DNA of 64,000 nt from Perca fluviatilis (Eukaryota; Chordata; Actinopteri; Perciformes; Percidae), in NCBI RefSeq assembly GCF_010015445.1, contig NC_053115.1, positions 7,399,576 to 7,463,575 of the forward strand, read 5' to 3'. Positions 23,701-52,561 of the stretch are shown in pieces; the stretch's first letter is position 1; each line of letters begins with the position of its first letter. A program made the translations under genes and the position numbers. Below the pieces are notes generated by a model. It saw only the letters and a list, made by a program, of their open reading frames with translations. It ran no database searches and was not told the DNA's origin.

Positions 23701-25424
23701 AAAAACACTCAAGTATACAAAAGAAGAAGTACACATATGAACTGAGAATGCATCCTTTCCTGCTACATAAATTCAACACAGAGGGAAAATGATCTGTGGC
23801 CAATCAAGGCCTTTTTCTTTCTCGTCCTTCTCGTCAAACATTCCTTGGCAATATCCCCTCACAGAATCACTTGATCATCGAGGATGCACATGCTCTTCAT
23901 GTGACTCCAATGAAGAGATGGCTCTGCTGTGGCACATTGCAAAACAACTCAATTCTGTCCAGGGCTCTCTTTTCACAGTGACACACATTCCATTCATTAA
24001 GACCGAAGGGTTAGAGGAATGAGAGAAATTCAGGTCAGTGACACTCATGAAGGACCAGGAAAGCAAATATAAGTGTTTGACTCCCTGCCACAGCACAATA
24101 CTCTCTGAATGTGTGTTTCCATATTGCAACATCAAATCCAGACACAGTGCTGATTTGTTGCAGAACAGGAACCAGGCCTGTGATTGACTTGGATTTATTT
24201 TATGCATCAGTAAGACCCCATGCAAAGACTGAGAGGCCTCCAAAAGAGCCTACAGCCAGGTCCTTTTTTTCTTTTTCCCTGACACAAACTCAGAACTTTG
24301 GAAGAGGCAAGTGTGAGTATAGTGGGTGGGAGCAGGCCAGGCACCTTGCAACAGCTGGTCTGAATTATCCGTAGGGTCGGGGGTGGTTGGCTCGGGGAGG
24401 TGGAGGGGAGGCATGGAGACTCCTGGCGCCAGGATCGGGCCAGCAGGTCAGGGAGGATGACGATTACCAAAATACTAGCAGGCAGCCATAGCCCTGCAGA
24501 GAGGGGGTGTTCCTGGCTCACACCGCTTACAGCTACAGGATGGGAAGGCAAGTGGATGACTGTGGGGGTGTAGGAGTGTGTGTGTGAGAGAGAGGGACGC
24601 TCCTACTTCCACTTCCTATGAGATAGCCCCTTCCTGTCATTGAAAAACATAGAGAAACGCCATGTTAATGACTGTTAAGTGGAAGTACCTTCATCAGTGA
24701 ATAAAAGGCAAGTGTATCAGGGAGTCCAACGCTGTCTTATAAAATGCTACCATATATAAGTTTTCTTTTGCAAAAATGTAACTTTTCTTTTGTTTCTGTT
24801 AAAGCCATAAAACCAGCTGCTTGCAAGGTGCAGTTCACTCACAAGGTTCCTTTTGTGCTTCCTCTCAGACTGAGTTGGCCAGATGTAAACAGATTAAAAA
24901 CTGTGAGGTTAATGGTCACATACAGGAACATGGCTCCCCCCGCTGGTGGAGGTGTAGCTCTGCATCAACAGACACGTAGGATTAAAATGTCACCATGGAG
25001 AGTGCATGTGTTTGTTGGTGTGTCAGCGCTAAAAAAAGATGAAAGCAAAGCAGCAAGTACAGTGTCATCTTCAACTATGATAACATCTCTGTCCAAATCT
25101 CAAAGACATAATGCATAATAATATTGTCATTATGTATTATTCCATAATAATATTATCAAATGTGTATGATAAAATATGCATTTCTTATATTTATTCATTT
25201 TGCTCTTCATAAGACTAGTAGAAAAGCAATGATAAGGCTTAAATCACCTACTATTGTAACTTAAAGTTTCTCAGTCAGAAAAGATTGGAAAAAATATTCG
25301 TGGACATCACAGCTCCTGGAGACAAATCCATGCAGATTTGTATCAATGTCTATTTGTTGTTTGGTCTGGCTTGTTAATTGAATGAAAGGAAGTTGAAATG
25401 TGCTTGCCCTGTATAGTATTATTT

Positions 25425-26560
25425 TTTTTAAAGATATTTTTATTGAAGCCTTTTTTTATATGTATAATTTCACAAACAAGGCAAACAAAGGAACAGACAT
25501 ACACCAACCCCCACCCTCAACCCTGGTACAGTAAAAAAAAAAATTTGATAAACAATTGCATGAGTTCACCTTTGGTTACATCTGAAAAGCTAAATAAAAT
25601 ACAATCAAGTGCTGTATGAGGTCATAAAACCATATTAGTTTGGTAGACAAAATATTAAAGGGGCGCAAGTTACATACAGGTGTACTAGTTTAACTTATGT
25701 AATGATGGTAGTAAGGCCAAGAAAGAACCCCATATCTTTTCGTACTTCTCTGGGTTCCTCACCTTTCCAGGTGTGCTGTAGGATATTAATTCACTTAACC
25801 ATTGTCTCTGTGATGGAGGAAATTCTGCTTTCCAATTCTGCAAAATACACTTTTTACCAGCTGTACCCGCAAGTAATATGACATTTTCTTTAGTAAAACT
25901 TGCATCTAGAATCTGTATATCTCCCAGAATACATATCCTTGGGTCAGAGGGAATCTTGACATTTGTAGTTTTTGAAGCTATATTAATGATGTATTTCCAA
26001 TATGTTTCCAAGCTAGGACATTTCCAGAGCATGTGAAGCAAGTCCCCCTAACAGGTTCTACATCTCTAACAGCTTGGAGAGGAGTTGTTTTTTTTTTGGT
26101 GCAGTTTAAGTTTTTTTCATTGTCGTTGTATCTCATGTTAAGATCTGATTCCCATTTCTTCTTTGTATTAATCTTATTATATATTGTAAGGTTATTATTT
26201 AAAATACCATAACTAGCAGATATGTTAATGTTAAGGTTTCACACGTTAAATGTTTTTCAAACGGGGATTCTGGGGGGATATGAGGAAAGTCTGAGCAGTT
26301 ACTGCGGATCCAGTGTCTAATTTGAAAATATTTAAATACATTATGTTTGGGAAGTTTGAATTTCTCTGTCAGTTGTTGAAAGTTTGAAAATGTATCTTGG
26401 ATATATAGATCTTCAAGTTTTTTTACGCCCTTACTAGCCCAATTGCTCATTATTACATCTGTAATCTGATGCGAAATGTTGGGATTATCACACAAAAGGA
26501 GTTTTACGAAACAAGAAGATGTTTAGACCGATGACAGCATGAGCTTCACGCCATACAGAG
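25425..26560 (-). mobile_element. L1-type LINE, 3' fragment of ORF2 and tail
   Basis: Minus-strand reading frames at 26495-26199 (VFKYFQIRHWIRSNC and neighbours) and 26041-25685 (HMLWKCPSLETYWKYI) resemble the C-terminal part of fish L1-type ORF2, after the reverse transcriptase core. The frames are broken between them, and no RT catalytic motif is present. The 3' end near 25425-25450 has AATAAAAATATCTTT on the minus strand followed by an A-run, as expected for an L1 3' terminus. It is a dead, 5'-truncated copy. Confidence 0.75.
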
Positions 26561-26860
26561 AAAGAGTTCAAAATGATAGGGTTCTTAGTAATGTTTAAGA
26601 GGTGTTTTCTTAGAGGTTAGGAAAGGAAGAGACTTCAGCGGAACATGTTTTAATTGGTCTGTATAGTATTCTTTATCAGGCTAATGGAAAGTTGTACAAC
26701 AGTGAAGCCAGGAATTGGTCTCAGGCCCCCTCTTTTTCACCAAGCCCTCAATCTGGTCAGCATCGTGGTTGAGGTCAAACTCAACCGCATCTTCATCTCT
26801 AGGATGGAAACAAGATCATCAAAATAAACGTCTTGGCAACTAGAAAGAGAACAAATGAGG

Positions 26861-27048
26861 GGGGCGCCTGGTCAGCTCACCTGGTTGAGCGTGCGCCCGT
26901 GTACAGAGGCTCATTCGCAGCGGCCGCAGGTTTGTTTCCGACATGCAGCCCTTTGCTGCATGTTATCCCCCTCTCTCTCCCACTTTCATGACTTAATCTG
27001 TCCTATCAATAAAAACCAAAAGATGCCACAAAATAACTTTGAAAAAAA
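26861..27048 (+). mobile_element. tRNA-derived SINE, copy 2, with intact target-site duplication
   Basis: Same family as 555-742: A-box-like CAGCTCACCTGG (26873-26884), degenerate B box near 26929, body ACATGCAGCCCTTTGCTGCA and an A-rich tail. A perfect 13-bp target duplication, AGAACAAATGAGG, lies at 26848-26860 and 27049-27061, so both ends are defined exactly. Confidence 0.95.
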
Positions 27049-28800
27049 AGAACAAATGAGGTACAGAGCAAAGCAGTTTTCATTCATTCACCTACATGTT
27101 TTTTACTGGAAAAAAACCCCCCCTCAGAATTGTACATGAGAAAGTTACACATGACTTTCTAAACAATATAACAAGACAAAGGAGGGGGATTGCTGCCACT
27201 TCTGTAGTGGCAGCACTTCAAGTAGTAACTTGAAATTGCTACTTGACCATCTCGCTACAAAACGGGAGCATTCTTTAGACCAACATTTGAATCTTTAAGC
27301 TTTTTAAAGTATGACTGCCTTAGTGTCATATAGTGACCTCTGCTGGAATGTGGAATCAAAAGCAAAAACAAAATTTTTTTAGTGTTGGCTTTTGTTCTAG
27401 TGTGATCAATTTTAACAAATAGCAACGTTTCCTCTTCCAATGCCAGTGAGTCATCTATGTATACTTGTATCCCTTTTCCATACTCAACCTTTTTAATGTC
27501 AGAAGTTCATGCAGATCCTTCTATTTCAGAAAAAAAGCATTGTGTGGTTAGCATAGTATGAATAACTAGATCAATACAAAAAAGTCAAAATATAGAGGCA
27601 ACAAGTAATATGCATATTTCAAAGGAAGTGGGGACATGTGTTTAATGCTTGCTCTGTGGCAGTAGAGGGGAGCATTGATCAGTAGCTTCACCAAAAGAGC
27701 AAATTTGCTTCACATTTTACTGACATGCAGTTGCCCACTCCCTCCAAAGGAATGTTTGCATCTCTACAAAAATCCTGCATTGTGTTTTTGCACATTCAGA
27801 TTTTCTTATACTTTTGTACTGGAATCATCCGCAGATAAGAAGACTCCTCCAGAGAGTCCTACCTCTGATGTTCACACTATTCTGATACTGCCAATTAGGA
27901 GATGAAAACAGACTGCTAACACACTGTCGTATTGTGCGCTAAATGTAGTGTGAGAGAAGAGGAGGATTGAGATACGCACAGTGCCAGCTGTCTAAGTGTC
28001 TGGCCTGCTGCCGGGAAGTAGCACTTCTCTGAATGCTAAACTGATCCTTCTGTTACGTCTCGGAGAGTGAAGCAAGAGCACAGGGCTTTCCCTCAGGACT
28101 TTCTTCACCTGCTCCAGCTCCAGCTTCTTACTGCTCAACATCCTGGGGCCCCACATAGCTCTGACTAGCTGTTAAATGTTGGCAGGATCTCTCAGAGGCC
28201 TGTGGTGGAAGCTTTAGGTGGGACTGAGGCTGATGCCCTCTGCTGGTAAAGCTACTGATAAAACTAGAGTCAAGCAGCCAGCCAGTTAAGTAAATCTGAG
28301 CTCTCACTCAGATCAAAGAAACACTACATTTAGATTAAACTTTAACTTTCTCAATCGTTGAAGGTAAAAAAGAGAAATGGAAGACAAACGGCAGCCGCTC
28401 TTGGCTCAATTTAAACCCAGAACGCCTTGATATCTGTCAGCTGTTGGCACCTTACACCAGGATTCCCAGACATTTTATTTTTTACACCCCCCACATTTAC
28501 ACTACATTACGATATGGAACACAATATTGGTTGAGTTTGTTTAGTTTAATTGAGTATGAGAAGTAGGACTTTGCAGTAAATCACACACAACTACAGCAAT
28601 GTCAAGGATGACACCATAAAGTCTTATTGCCATTGTGGTCCGTAATTTAAGGCTGCAGGTGACAAGGTGACATCATACTACCAATAAAACAACACATCAA
28701 ATGCCTATATCATCAATGAATCAATCATCAATAGAATCACTCATCAAAAAAAAAAGTTCTAAAAAATGACATACAAATTATAACTCAGATGACAATTTAC

Positions 28801-29110
28801 AAGTACAAGATACAAGAGATACAAAATACCTTTATTGTTACTAGACTAGTACAACGAAATGTCGTTTGGAGCAAGACTGTAGACATCTAATTAAGGATTA
28901 AAAACTATAAAGATACAGAATTTAAGAATTAGATAAATATAAAAATATATACACAGAATAAATCAATAAAGTGTCCAGTACTGGAAGCAAGTGGAGCCAG
29001 TACAGTGTTGCATTATTGCACTTAAAAATGGGAGAAATAAAATTAACAAGTAGTTGAGAATAACTGCAATATTGCACTTGAAAATAGGTAGGATAGCTTC
29101 TAAACAGTCA
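28801..29110. repeat. Probable retroelement-derived dispersed repeat
   Basis: Contains TACCTTTATTGTTACTAGAC and TACAACGAAATGTCG, a sequence type I associate with 3' tails of non-LTR elements repeated across teleost genomes. No coding frame is present and the borders are approximate. Confidence 0.4.
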
Positions 29111-29699
29111 CAGTGAGAATATAGTCAGTTGCTGCTGTGTCTTCCGCTGTGTCCACCTCTCCCTCTGACCAAGCATATCACATGCAGAATACTTCTATAC
29201 CTTCCCTTTGCCTCTCTCTAATGTCTGCCTGCTCCACATTCAATAACTGTGAAAAACTCAGTTTCCCCACTGTAGAGTAAATCATTTTACCTATAATCTA
29301 AAACTGACAACGTGTAATCTATTGCACTGAAATGTGAGGCAAAGCATGTTGCTAATTAATTCAATTTAAAGAGTCATGTGTTAATAATTATGAGATTACT
29401 GTAATGAGATTATGAGATTTTGAAATTTTCATCCATTCGAGGGTCGAGAGTTTCTAACTTCATAATAAGCCATCAGGTCTGCAGTTAAACATGTCAAGAA
29501 GTCACTGATACACTTCAATGACACATGTGCACTGCAAAGTTATTAATAAAACGATCTTAGTCTGGATGCACTGCAGCATTTTTTCCATGTGGGTTTAGTC
29601 ACGAAAAAACTGTATTTCTGATGAAAAAGGAGCTAGATGTATATCAATCATAGACATTTTTCCACACTCTAACAACCTAAATGTTGTTTTTATTGATGA

Positions 29700-30140
29700 C
29701 TTATTACTTATACTTATATGGTCCTATATTATGCTAATTTTCAGGTTCATACTTGTATTTTGGGTTACTACTAGAACATGTTTACATTATTTTTCTTATA
29801 CTGTCTGTCTGAATATACCTATATTCACCCTCTGTCTGAAACGCTCCGTTTTAGCGCCTGTCTCTTTAAGCCCCCCCTCCTGAAAAAGCCCACTCTGCTC
29901 TGATTGGTCAGTGTTCCCAGGTCTTTCGCATCTGCGCTCTCCGCATCTCTGCACCGTCATTGCAGTCGGGGAATGAATGTAAAAGCACTCTACCACTTCT
30001 ACCTATATATAGTATAGTTTTGACTTCACAACCGTGCAGAAGTCTTGATGACTCATTTAAAAGGCACGGTTTCTGAATATGATCTATGTGCATTTCTCTG
30101 TGGATTGAGCGTTACTTAAAAATATTTTTACATTGTTGAG
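29700..30140. repeat. Probable non-autonomous DNA transposon copy
   Basis: The run from GGTCCTATATTATGCTAATT through CTGTCTGAAACGCTCCG to GCTCTGATTGGTCAG resembles a repeat common in percomorph genomes. I cannot see both ends clearly, so the borders are approximate. Confidence 0.4.
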
Positions 30141-32141
30141 ATAGCACTTCGGCTTTATAATAAAAAAAGACGTGGAACTCTCACTTTTTACGATATGGCA
30201 CCGTTAACAAATTATTTATTAGCCATTTATTAGGCCATTATTCATAACAATACAAATAATGACTTCTTAGAATGCTATTGTCAAACTTACACATCCTCTT
30301 ATTGGCCTAATTTTGTATTACAGATCTGTTTGAGATGCTGAGCCACAGGTCTCTTCAGGTCTTTGTTTTGTGTTTGCTCAAAGCGTCTCCCTGCTTCAGC
30401 TGATATTTCCCCTGAGGGATCTGTGTCAGGTTGCTTGACTGGCAACCAAGTGAATTAATTGAACTCGCAATTTGACGGTGTAACACATGTGCTGCCAGTC
30501 GGCCTCTTCTTTCGGTGTGTTTGAGCAGTTGTCATGGGCGACAGGTGACGTCCTCTGTGGCAAGAGGTGGTGATAGTGTTAGTGTGTATGCATGCACTTT
30601 GGTGTATTTATGTGCGTGTGTGTTTAAAGGAAATATAGGATGGGCTTGGAGCCTGTGTAAACTGTGAAAGAGACGCCACACGGCTCGCTAAAATGCCTCT
30701 CATTGTGTGAGAGCAGCTCTGTCTAAACAGCAATTGTGTTCAGAGGGCAAGCACTGCCACCTGCAACCCTGCTGGTTGTCTTTAACAGACCCCCAACAGG
30801 ACTGACAGTAAATTAGGTGAAGCTATGTCTACCCTGACAGTAACACGTTGTAGGTCACTAACTGAAGGTCTTTCCAAGCATCTAGACAGGTTTCTCTTCC
30901 AAGTCTATTTAAAGTCAAGCAGAGCAACTGAAGTCATAGACCCGCAGTTTGGAAACGGGGATTTCAATGAAAACATATCTTTTACGCTTAGTGCAAATCC
31001 ACTGGTATGAAAGTGTCAGTGATGCAATGGTTAATGGATAAACTCACCAGAATCGTCTAATTATTTCAAATCATCATACAGACAACATTCAGACTACAAA
31101 TAGAAATTGTTTAGTTTTCATAAATACATTAAAAAACTAAATCTGGTTCTTTCACGAGTTAACTATATCTTATCAGAAAGACCTGCGTCAGTCTAAAAAG
31201 TTGCCAAACTGTATTCTACAAATAATATGTTTGATAAATAGAGTGTAGCTGTGTTTACTCTTCACTACATTCCTGTCTGTTATCACACATCACATAACAA
31301 ATATATCTCTCCTTGCATGGATTGCTCATCATAGTGCGTGAAAGGAAGCCTTGGAGCTCCTGAGTGATGTGTTTGAGTGTGTGTGCAGCCTTGTTAACCC
31401 TTTACTTCTACTTTATTGGACAGGAGGGGCTGCAGCGGGGCTCTCACTGGGATCCTGGAGTGCGTCAGATTGTCTGCGGGCCTGTGTTTGGATAAGGCAG
31501 CATGCCCATTGTTTCTGATGCCCCAGCTGGGCCGTGGTATGCCTCCATGCTCCTGAAATAGAAAGACAGCTGAGGGCTGCAATGCATACTGAGGGCCGGG
31601 CTGGCCGAGCAGGCCGGGCCCTATGACCCAGACCACAACTTAGTACAATGAGACCCGGGGTATTGTCTGGAGCCAGAGGCTAATAGTTGAGGTATCAACC
31701 CCCTCTTCAAACGGCTCGCTAAAAGACTGATTAACTCTGCTGTGTGTTATTAGTGCATGTGTAAGGGTGGATGTCAGGGGGGTGGAGTGGGTGTGGAAGA
31801 GTAATTGGGGCTTTAGAGTGCGTTTGTGCCACGCGTCAGCCCGTCTCCACTCTGATGAACCGATGGCTAAGACCTTAGCCCACACAGTTGCTGCAAGGTA
31901 TTGTGGGCAGGCACAAGGCGATTACAGAAATATCCACCCTCGATGAATGCTTTGATCCAAAATGAAACACTGCTCCACCGCCCATGTTTAGGTTACTGCT
32001 ATAGAGCAAAATAGGGATCTTAATATTTGCTCTCTCAAGCCAGCAAACAAGCAAACTCCCTTTTTACAGAAAAGGAGAAAAGAAAAATGATTCATAAAAG
32101 AGATGAACAAGACAATATATGAAAACAAAAAAGAGAATAAA

Positions 32142-32144
<3 letters not shown>

Positions 32145-32173
<29 letters not shown>
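32145..32173. repeat. (TAGA)n microsatellite
   Basis: About seven tandem TAGA units, followed by AATTTTACAATAATAATAA. Confidence 0.95.
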
Positions 32174-32174
<1 letters not shown>

Positions 32175-32880
32175 AATTTTACAATAATAATAATTTCTTG
32201 CAAGAAATAGTCTCAAATTGCTTTAACTTTTAGAGTAAACAACTGACAAGTCAAAATAGGCAGTATAGGCAATATAATGATCATTACATTGTCTTATTTA
32301 CAGTATTTTTTCAAAGAAAATAACAATATAACAATAGGATTTGAATTTTTTAAACTGTTTGTTCATTTTAGTGAAGTAACATTTTGTATAGGTTCTGATG
32401 AACAGTCCCACCTGTGCAGAAATTGAACATGGTGAGAGAGGTGACTGTGTCATAAAACACTGCTGAGAATGACTGCAGTCATAATTCCCAATCTCTCTGC
32501 CTAAGCCTGCTGGCATTCGGTGCATGATGATCTAAAACAACTGTGACAGAACCCCAGATCAAGTCTTGATGCCCAAAATGTCGGCTCCTCACTTGCACAT
32601 CACCAAACTGTGGGCCGACTGGTCCACCAGGGTGAACAGAGGCCTACTGTACGTCAGTATGGTCATTTTATATGGGGAGGTAATTTAAAGCTGCACAAAT
32701 GTCTAATAATCAAAACATGAGCATTAATGGGCCTGGCCACATTAGACTCTAAATGATTTTGAGGAACACTGGGGATGTAAGGAGAGCTGTGGCTCTGAGA
32801 AGTCAGCTGTTGCAGTGTGCTGCAGTATAGCAGTGCAAGGAGATGTGCTGGGGGACTACGCTAACGCTGCATGCACTCCA

Positions 32881-32884
<4 letters not shown>

Positions 32885-32912
<28 letters not shown>
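32885..32912. repeat. (GT)n microsatellite
   Basis: About 14 GT units in the snai1-myh7b spacer. Confidence 0.95.
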
Positions 32913-32914
<2 letters not shown>

Positions 32915-33243
32915 ACGTGCTGGAGAATGTGGACTTATTTAAAGCCAGCAGCTCTGGGGACTTTGGGATTCATCTCCTCCTCATGTGTTATCAGCATGCC
33001 AGTTTTTCAAATGGTGCAGCAAGTGACATAGTACATAAACCAGCCTCTGCCTCTCTGAAGAGCCCCTTGTCCCAGAATAGCTCAGGCCCGCTCTATCTAA
33101 CTGATGCCCAAGAAAGTTTGAGCCATCACGGAAACACCTCTCAGTCTGCCACGGCAACAGATAACGGCATCAACAAAGATGGCCGCCTCTCAGGTCAAGA
33201 CATCCATTATTAGGAGTTTGTTTTCTTGTTTCTCTCCATGTTT

Positions 33244-33358
<115 letters not shown>

Positions 33359-34559
33359 CGCAAACCCTTTCTGTCATATTAAAAGTAGGCCTATCATCTC
33401 TCAGGGTTTGTGAAAGTTACTTAATTGGCACCAGACGACTGTTTTCGGCTTATCTACGTGGCTTTTGCAGAATCTCACGCAGTCAACAGTTAACAGTCAA
33501 TCTCCCTATCAGGAATGCTGGACTCTGGCTTTGTCTATTCTGAGAAACTGTGGTCCCCTTTCCCTCCCCCCCGTGCTGCACTGTCACCCTGCTCTCATAC
33601 CAGGCACCAACTTCTCCCCTTGCTCTGAAGGTCAGATCTGGTGGAGCCAGAGTGTGAGAGGCGCAGTGCTAATGCCAGAATTACTGAATACACAAAATTA
33701 CAGCAGCTACGTGTGGCCATATGACACCCTGTGCTACCAGTGGATAGTTACCGAGATACTTCTCATTTTCATCAGAGGCCCAAGGTGCTAAAGCTCTACA
33801 TATTGCCGGCTACAGCTTCGTAGAAACAATCTGAAAAACTACAATTCAATTTACAATCTTTCATCACATATCTTGAATGAATCGTGTTTATTGATTTGAA
33901 ATTTATGTGAGGCACTTTATTATGCGGTCGGCCAGCCGCCACGTTTCTCTCTATTAATATAATGTTGTGTATTTATAGTAACATGTTTAATGCCACACAG
34001 CTCCGGAAATAATCTCTTCTAAGGTTGCATCCTATGTGGCCTCACACAATAGCAAACATCCCTGTTGGCACTTAACAGCACAAAAGCTGCAGGGCTATTA
34101 CTTAGAGGCCAAGCATCAAGCATTTAAGCATCACAGTCACCTAATGTGGGATGAGTTCATTTGTGTTTATCAGGAGGTCGAGGGTGAGTAAAAACAATAA
34201 CTAAATTCTAGATATGTATTTAACTGTACTGACTGTAATTTTTATGTTATTTTAATATTCTATACATGTAGTTTTTCCTGAGAATATTCTGTTTAATTAA
34301 CAGTTTTTGTTTGAAGGTGTGGACACAAATCACTGTCCTGGTAGGCAATGATGCACTGCCCTTTCAAAATCTACAGAGTGAAAGAATTCTCTCCTACCGG
34401 GATGCTCCAAATGCAACTCTCTTCCACTCCCTCGCAGTGTGTACAGTGCATAAAATAACTGGGGTACAAAAATAGCCGGCTTGGGTTTAGCGCAATGACA
34501 AAAACGTAGCTTTCCTTTTGTGTCAATTGAGACAGGCGCTCAGCACCAATAGGCGTCGG

Positions 34560-34702
34560 AGGAGGTGGCATATGCTAATGAGGGACAAATGTCCACTGGC
34601 CGTGACCTTGAGAAACACAGTATAAAGGAGGGCACATCTCACCAAGTTGTTATTTCGTTGTGGTCGTCCTGAGGTCAGTGGACAACGTTTTGCCTTTGTT
34701 TG
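34560..34702 (+). promoter_or_regulatory. myh7b: myh7b core promoter and noncoding first exon
   Basis: A TATAAA box at 34621-34626 sits about 450 bases before the start codon. A noncoding exon from about 34650 would end at 34702, before GTAGGT, and splice to the acceptor at 35057-35058, leaving 16 bases of leader before the ATG. Upstream lie a CATATG E-box (near 34569) and an octamer-like ATGCTAAT. AT-rich stretches at about 34450-34480 loosely resemble MEF2 sites. The start site is inferred from TATA spacing. Confidence 0.5.
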
Positions 34703-35074
34703 GTAGGTTGGTCACTACGCATTTTACGCGCGGGTTGGCTGCCCTTAAAAGCGTCCTGTAGAGTAATAATTTCAGTTACAGTAGTATAGTGATACTGTTT
34801 ACCTTTGCTGGCACGTGTCAGTTTACGCGTTATAAGTTTCTGTTTTTTTGTTCACACTTGCTGATAGTGGATTTGCGCTCTTTACGCACAAGCAGTGTTT
34901 AATGGCCACGCAGTGTTTTCATCAATAATGGAAGGCTGAAGTAACAGAAACAGCTTTAACATATAAAGAACTACTGACCCTAATGCAAAGCTTTGTTTTC
35001 TTACCAAAGGAATTCCTCTACTCGTCTGTCTCACTGGTGCGTCTGGTTTTTGGGGCAGGTGAAGAGTTGCCAAC

Positions 35075-49343
<14,269 letters not shown>

Positions 49344-49422
49344 CGTGAGGCTGAACGCTGTGGCCAAACATATCACAGCCAGCCAGCTGCAACAGCTGTG
49401 CTCGACTGTGACGACACACCCA

Positions 49423-49428
49423 AATAAA
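49423..49428 (+). terminator. myh7b: Polyadenylation signal of myh7b
   Basis: AATAAA 80 bases after the stop codon, followed by a T-rich stretch (TTTTTTCTTTTTTTATTTG near 49453). It implies a very short 3' UTR, in keeping with sarcomeric myosin genes. Confidence 0.65.
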
Positions 49429-49449
49429 GACTTCAAATATTTACTTATG

Positions 49450-51300
49450 ACTGTTTTTTCTTTTTTTATTTGTCAGTGTAAATATGTGATAAAGATAGAA
49501 ATCCCACAGAGAAGATCTAAAGGACAATTTATTATATTATTAATTTGACAAACAGCTGTTAAATAAGGAAAATGAAGTTTAATACCAGCATAAGAGGAGG
49601 AACATGTGGGTGAAAGTTAGTTATAAAAGTAGTTATAGTAGAATGTCAAACTAAAACATGAATCTTGTTTGATGGTCAAACACGGTAAGAAAGAGATTAA
49701 GACTGAAGTGTGCAGAGGTTAATATCTAACAGCCATGTGAGATTTTATGCAACGTCAACATATGAAAAAAACATGGGTTGTTATCTAAAATTAATTAATG
49801 ATTTACACCATGAATATTATCCACTGTCCACATCTCTTAAAGTCATTCCTTTCAACAAACACTAAGATGCTGTCGATCATGGTGAGGTGAGACACAATCA
49901 TATTTAATTTAAAAAAAGCACCACGTGGTCTGTTGAGTGTGAATCCTAAGACAGGATGCAAAATGTGTCCAATATAATCCTCATCATGCCAAACATTACA
50001 TAAATCTCCAGTTAATAAAGTCAAAGCATCAGGGATCTCAAATAAAAACCAGATAGTGTTATGTTTAACACTGTGCAGCATGTTCGTGGCCAAGGGGATA
50101 CCATCTCACCATTTTCTATACAAACTAATGAATGAAATCTAAGGCCTACTAGGAGCATTAAGTGTTGAGAACCAATTCTCTTGTGCATCATACAGAGGGC
50201 TCACTCGCTCTAAAATTCAGATCACAAAGCTACAGAAGTCAGGGTTAAAGACTGTTTATAAAGTTGCTCCCGAAGAGCGCTCACAACATTCATAATTTTA
50301 TACCAATAACCTCATTGGCTTCCACAGTAATGACTGGAGTGATAAGAGATTTGGATCAATGATAACATACGATCAGTACTAAGAATGTAACACCACTGCA
50401 GAGGTACCCCGCTTCAAATCACATTAGGTTATCAAGAAACCATAGAAATGATCTCGGGCACACAGCAAAGAAACTGAGAATTTGTTAGAGAAGCACTTGT
50501 AAAGTGTAATTGGATCAACTTCACTGCAAAGCACAAAAGATGAACTAATTCAAAGCATGTGCACGCACAGCCATCAAGAGATTTAAGACATGCTGAATGA
50601 AAGTTAGAAAAAAAAGGAAACATTTCTGGTTAAGTAGCTTTAAAGCAAATAAAAGGCTTTCAAAGAGTTTGCATCCCAAGGCGGCATAGCACTAGCAACT
50701 CACGGCATAAGGGGTCAACTGTGGAAATGCCCTTATACATTCACATGAACATTTATTATGACTGATGACATGCTGGGAGTAAAACTGTACACTTGACATA
50801 AGAAGTGGTTTGATCTGTACGGTGCAAGGATAAAATATGAGGTAGCTCGTCCATTTGTACTTTACTCAGGTTGGGTTTGCTTAATTTGAGAAACCAAATC
50901 AGCATCTTCCATTTCCATTAAACAGCCGCACATTCAGGCCGTGAACACATCAACATAGCCCTGCCCACTGCTTCATCTCGATCCAAACAAAAAAATCAAG
51001 TGGTTTCATGTAAAACGAGCCATCATAAAAGAAAAATCATCATTCTCAGCTTGTCAAAGATTTTGAGAGACCAGAGAAAGTGGGGGACCTTCAATCCAAT
51101 GCTGATGCTGTTGGGCAGAAGGCTAATTCACATAAACTTTCTGTGGACTGGAACAATGTAAGTGGTATCCTAACACTAGCGCCTGCATAGTTTATTCTCT
51201 TCTCAAAGCATCTCTCACAACATGGATACACATTCAGTTACAAAAAGAAAATGTTTTTAATCAACAAAATGTGGTAAAATATAATAAACAATAAAAACAA
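49450..51300. other. Spacer between the convergent myh7b and trpc4ap genes
   Basis: AT-rich DNA with no supported exon. Stretches such as 50140-50270 may be old repeat material, but I could not assign a family. It may include the distal trpc4ap 3' UTR. Confidence 0.4.
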
Positions 51301-51317
51301 TTTAATCTGTGCAAGGT

Positions 51318-51323
51318 TTTATT
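51318..51323 (-). terminator. trpc4ap: Possible polyadenylation signal of trpc4ap
   Basis: AATAAA on the minus strand, about 865 bases after the trpc4ap stop codon at 52187. It would give a 3' UTR of about 0.9 kb. Other A/T-rich hexamers nearby make this uncertain. Confidence 0.35.
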
Positions 51324-52186
51324 CTACAGTTTATCCAGAGCTAAAAAGTTTGAACAAGACATAAGTAAATAAAAATAAAATAAAAAAAACCTGGTAAAGA
51401 AACGACTCTCGAGTGGCTTCTGAAGCCAGAACAGAGTGGATGGTTTTAGGTGAGAGGAGCCCCGTGTGATTTGTGAAACATGTCAGCCAGCCCAAAAGCT
51501 ACCTAAATGTGCAGAGTAGAGCCAGAAAGCACCAATTAACAATATCCATCTAATAAAATAGACCCACAGACCGGTTGAATCAAAACGCAGTTCATTGATA
51601 AGACCCCTGCAAAAAAATCCAATATCACCAGTTTCCCCCACAGGTCAGCCAGTGGCGTGGAACAGAGTGCGTAGGTAGTGGGAGAGTGAGGCCGGTGACT
51701 CCTGGCAGCCCTGTGACAAACCACTGACCTGCACATCTGGGTAACAATTTAAGCTGTGGCCATTTCCAAACCAAGTCCATGTGAAAAGAATCTTTTTTTC
51801 TAACATATACAGTACTTTGTTGAATCATACATATATATATATTTTTTTGAATTTCACCTAAAGCAAACAAGCAATGCAGGTGTCATTTTGCAAGGTCCCT
51901 GAATTGTCTGTCAAATGATGTGGGCAATCTGGGGTGGGCATACAGGTTTCCTCCTCTTCCTTTGAAGAGGTCGGTAACTTAGTGAGAGGATGACAGCCAG
52001 GCAAATTACGTCCCATCACGTCTGTGATGACAGCCTCAATAGGAAGGTACAGACAAAAAAAACAGGCAAGTCTTTACATCCAGAACGCAAAGTGCCAGTG
52101 GAGACATCACCAGCTTTAGGTGTCCATGCTCCCTGTGACCTTTTGCCCTGTCCCACCCCCAGCGCACTACGTGAACAAACTGGAGG

Positions 52187-52509
52187 TCAATCTTCCAGCA
52201 GGTCTCTGTCCAGATCCATGTAGGGCTCATCAATGTAGCTTGCTATGGCACACAGAGAAGTCCTGTCTGAGCCCAGCAGCACTGACACCGTCTCCTTCCA
52301 GTAGCTGAAGGGGATACAGGAGCTCTGGGAGGAGAGAAAGCAGAGAGGATTTGGAACAATAAAACATTTTTTGACTTGGTGCTCGTTATTGAAGGCTTAG
52401 CTGCAATGTCAAGTAACATGTATACTTGGCTGATAATTTCACCGTTAAATTATATGGTAAATTAGGTTAGATCAAAGTGATCAGCTTTTGGGTTGTGTAT
52501 ATAATGGTG

Positions 52510-52561
<52 letters not shown>
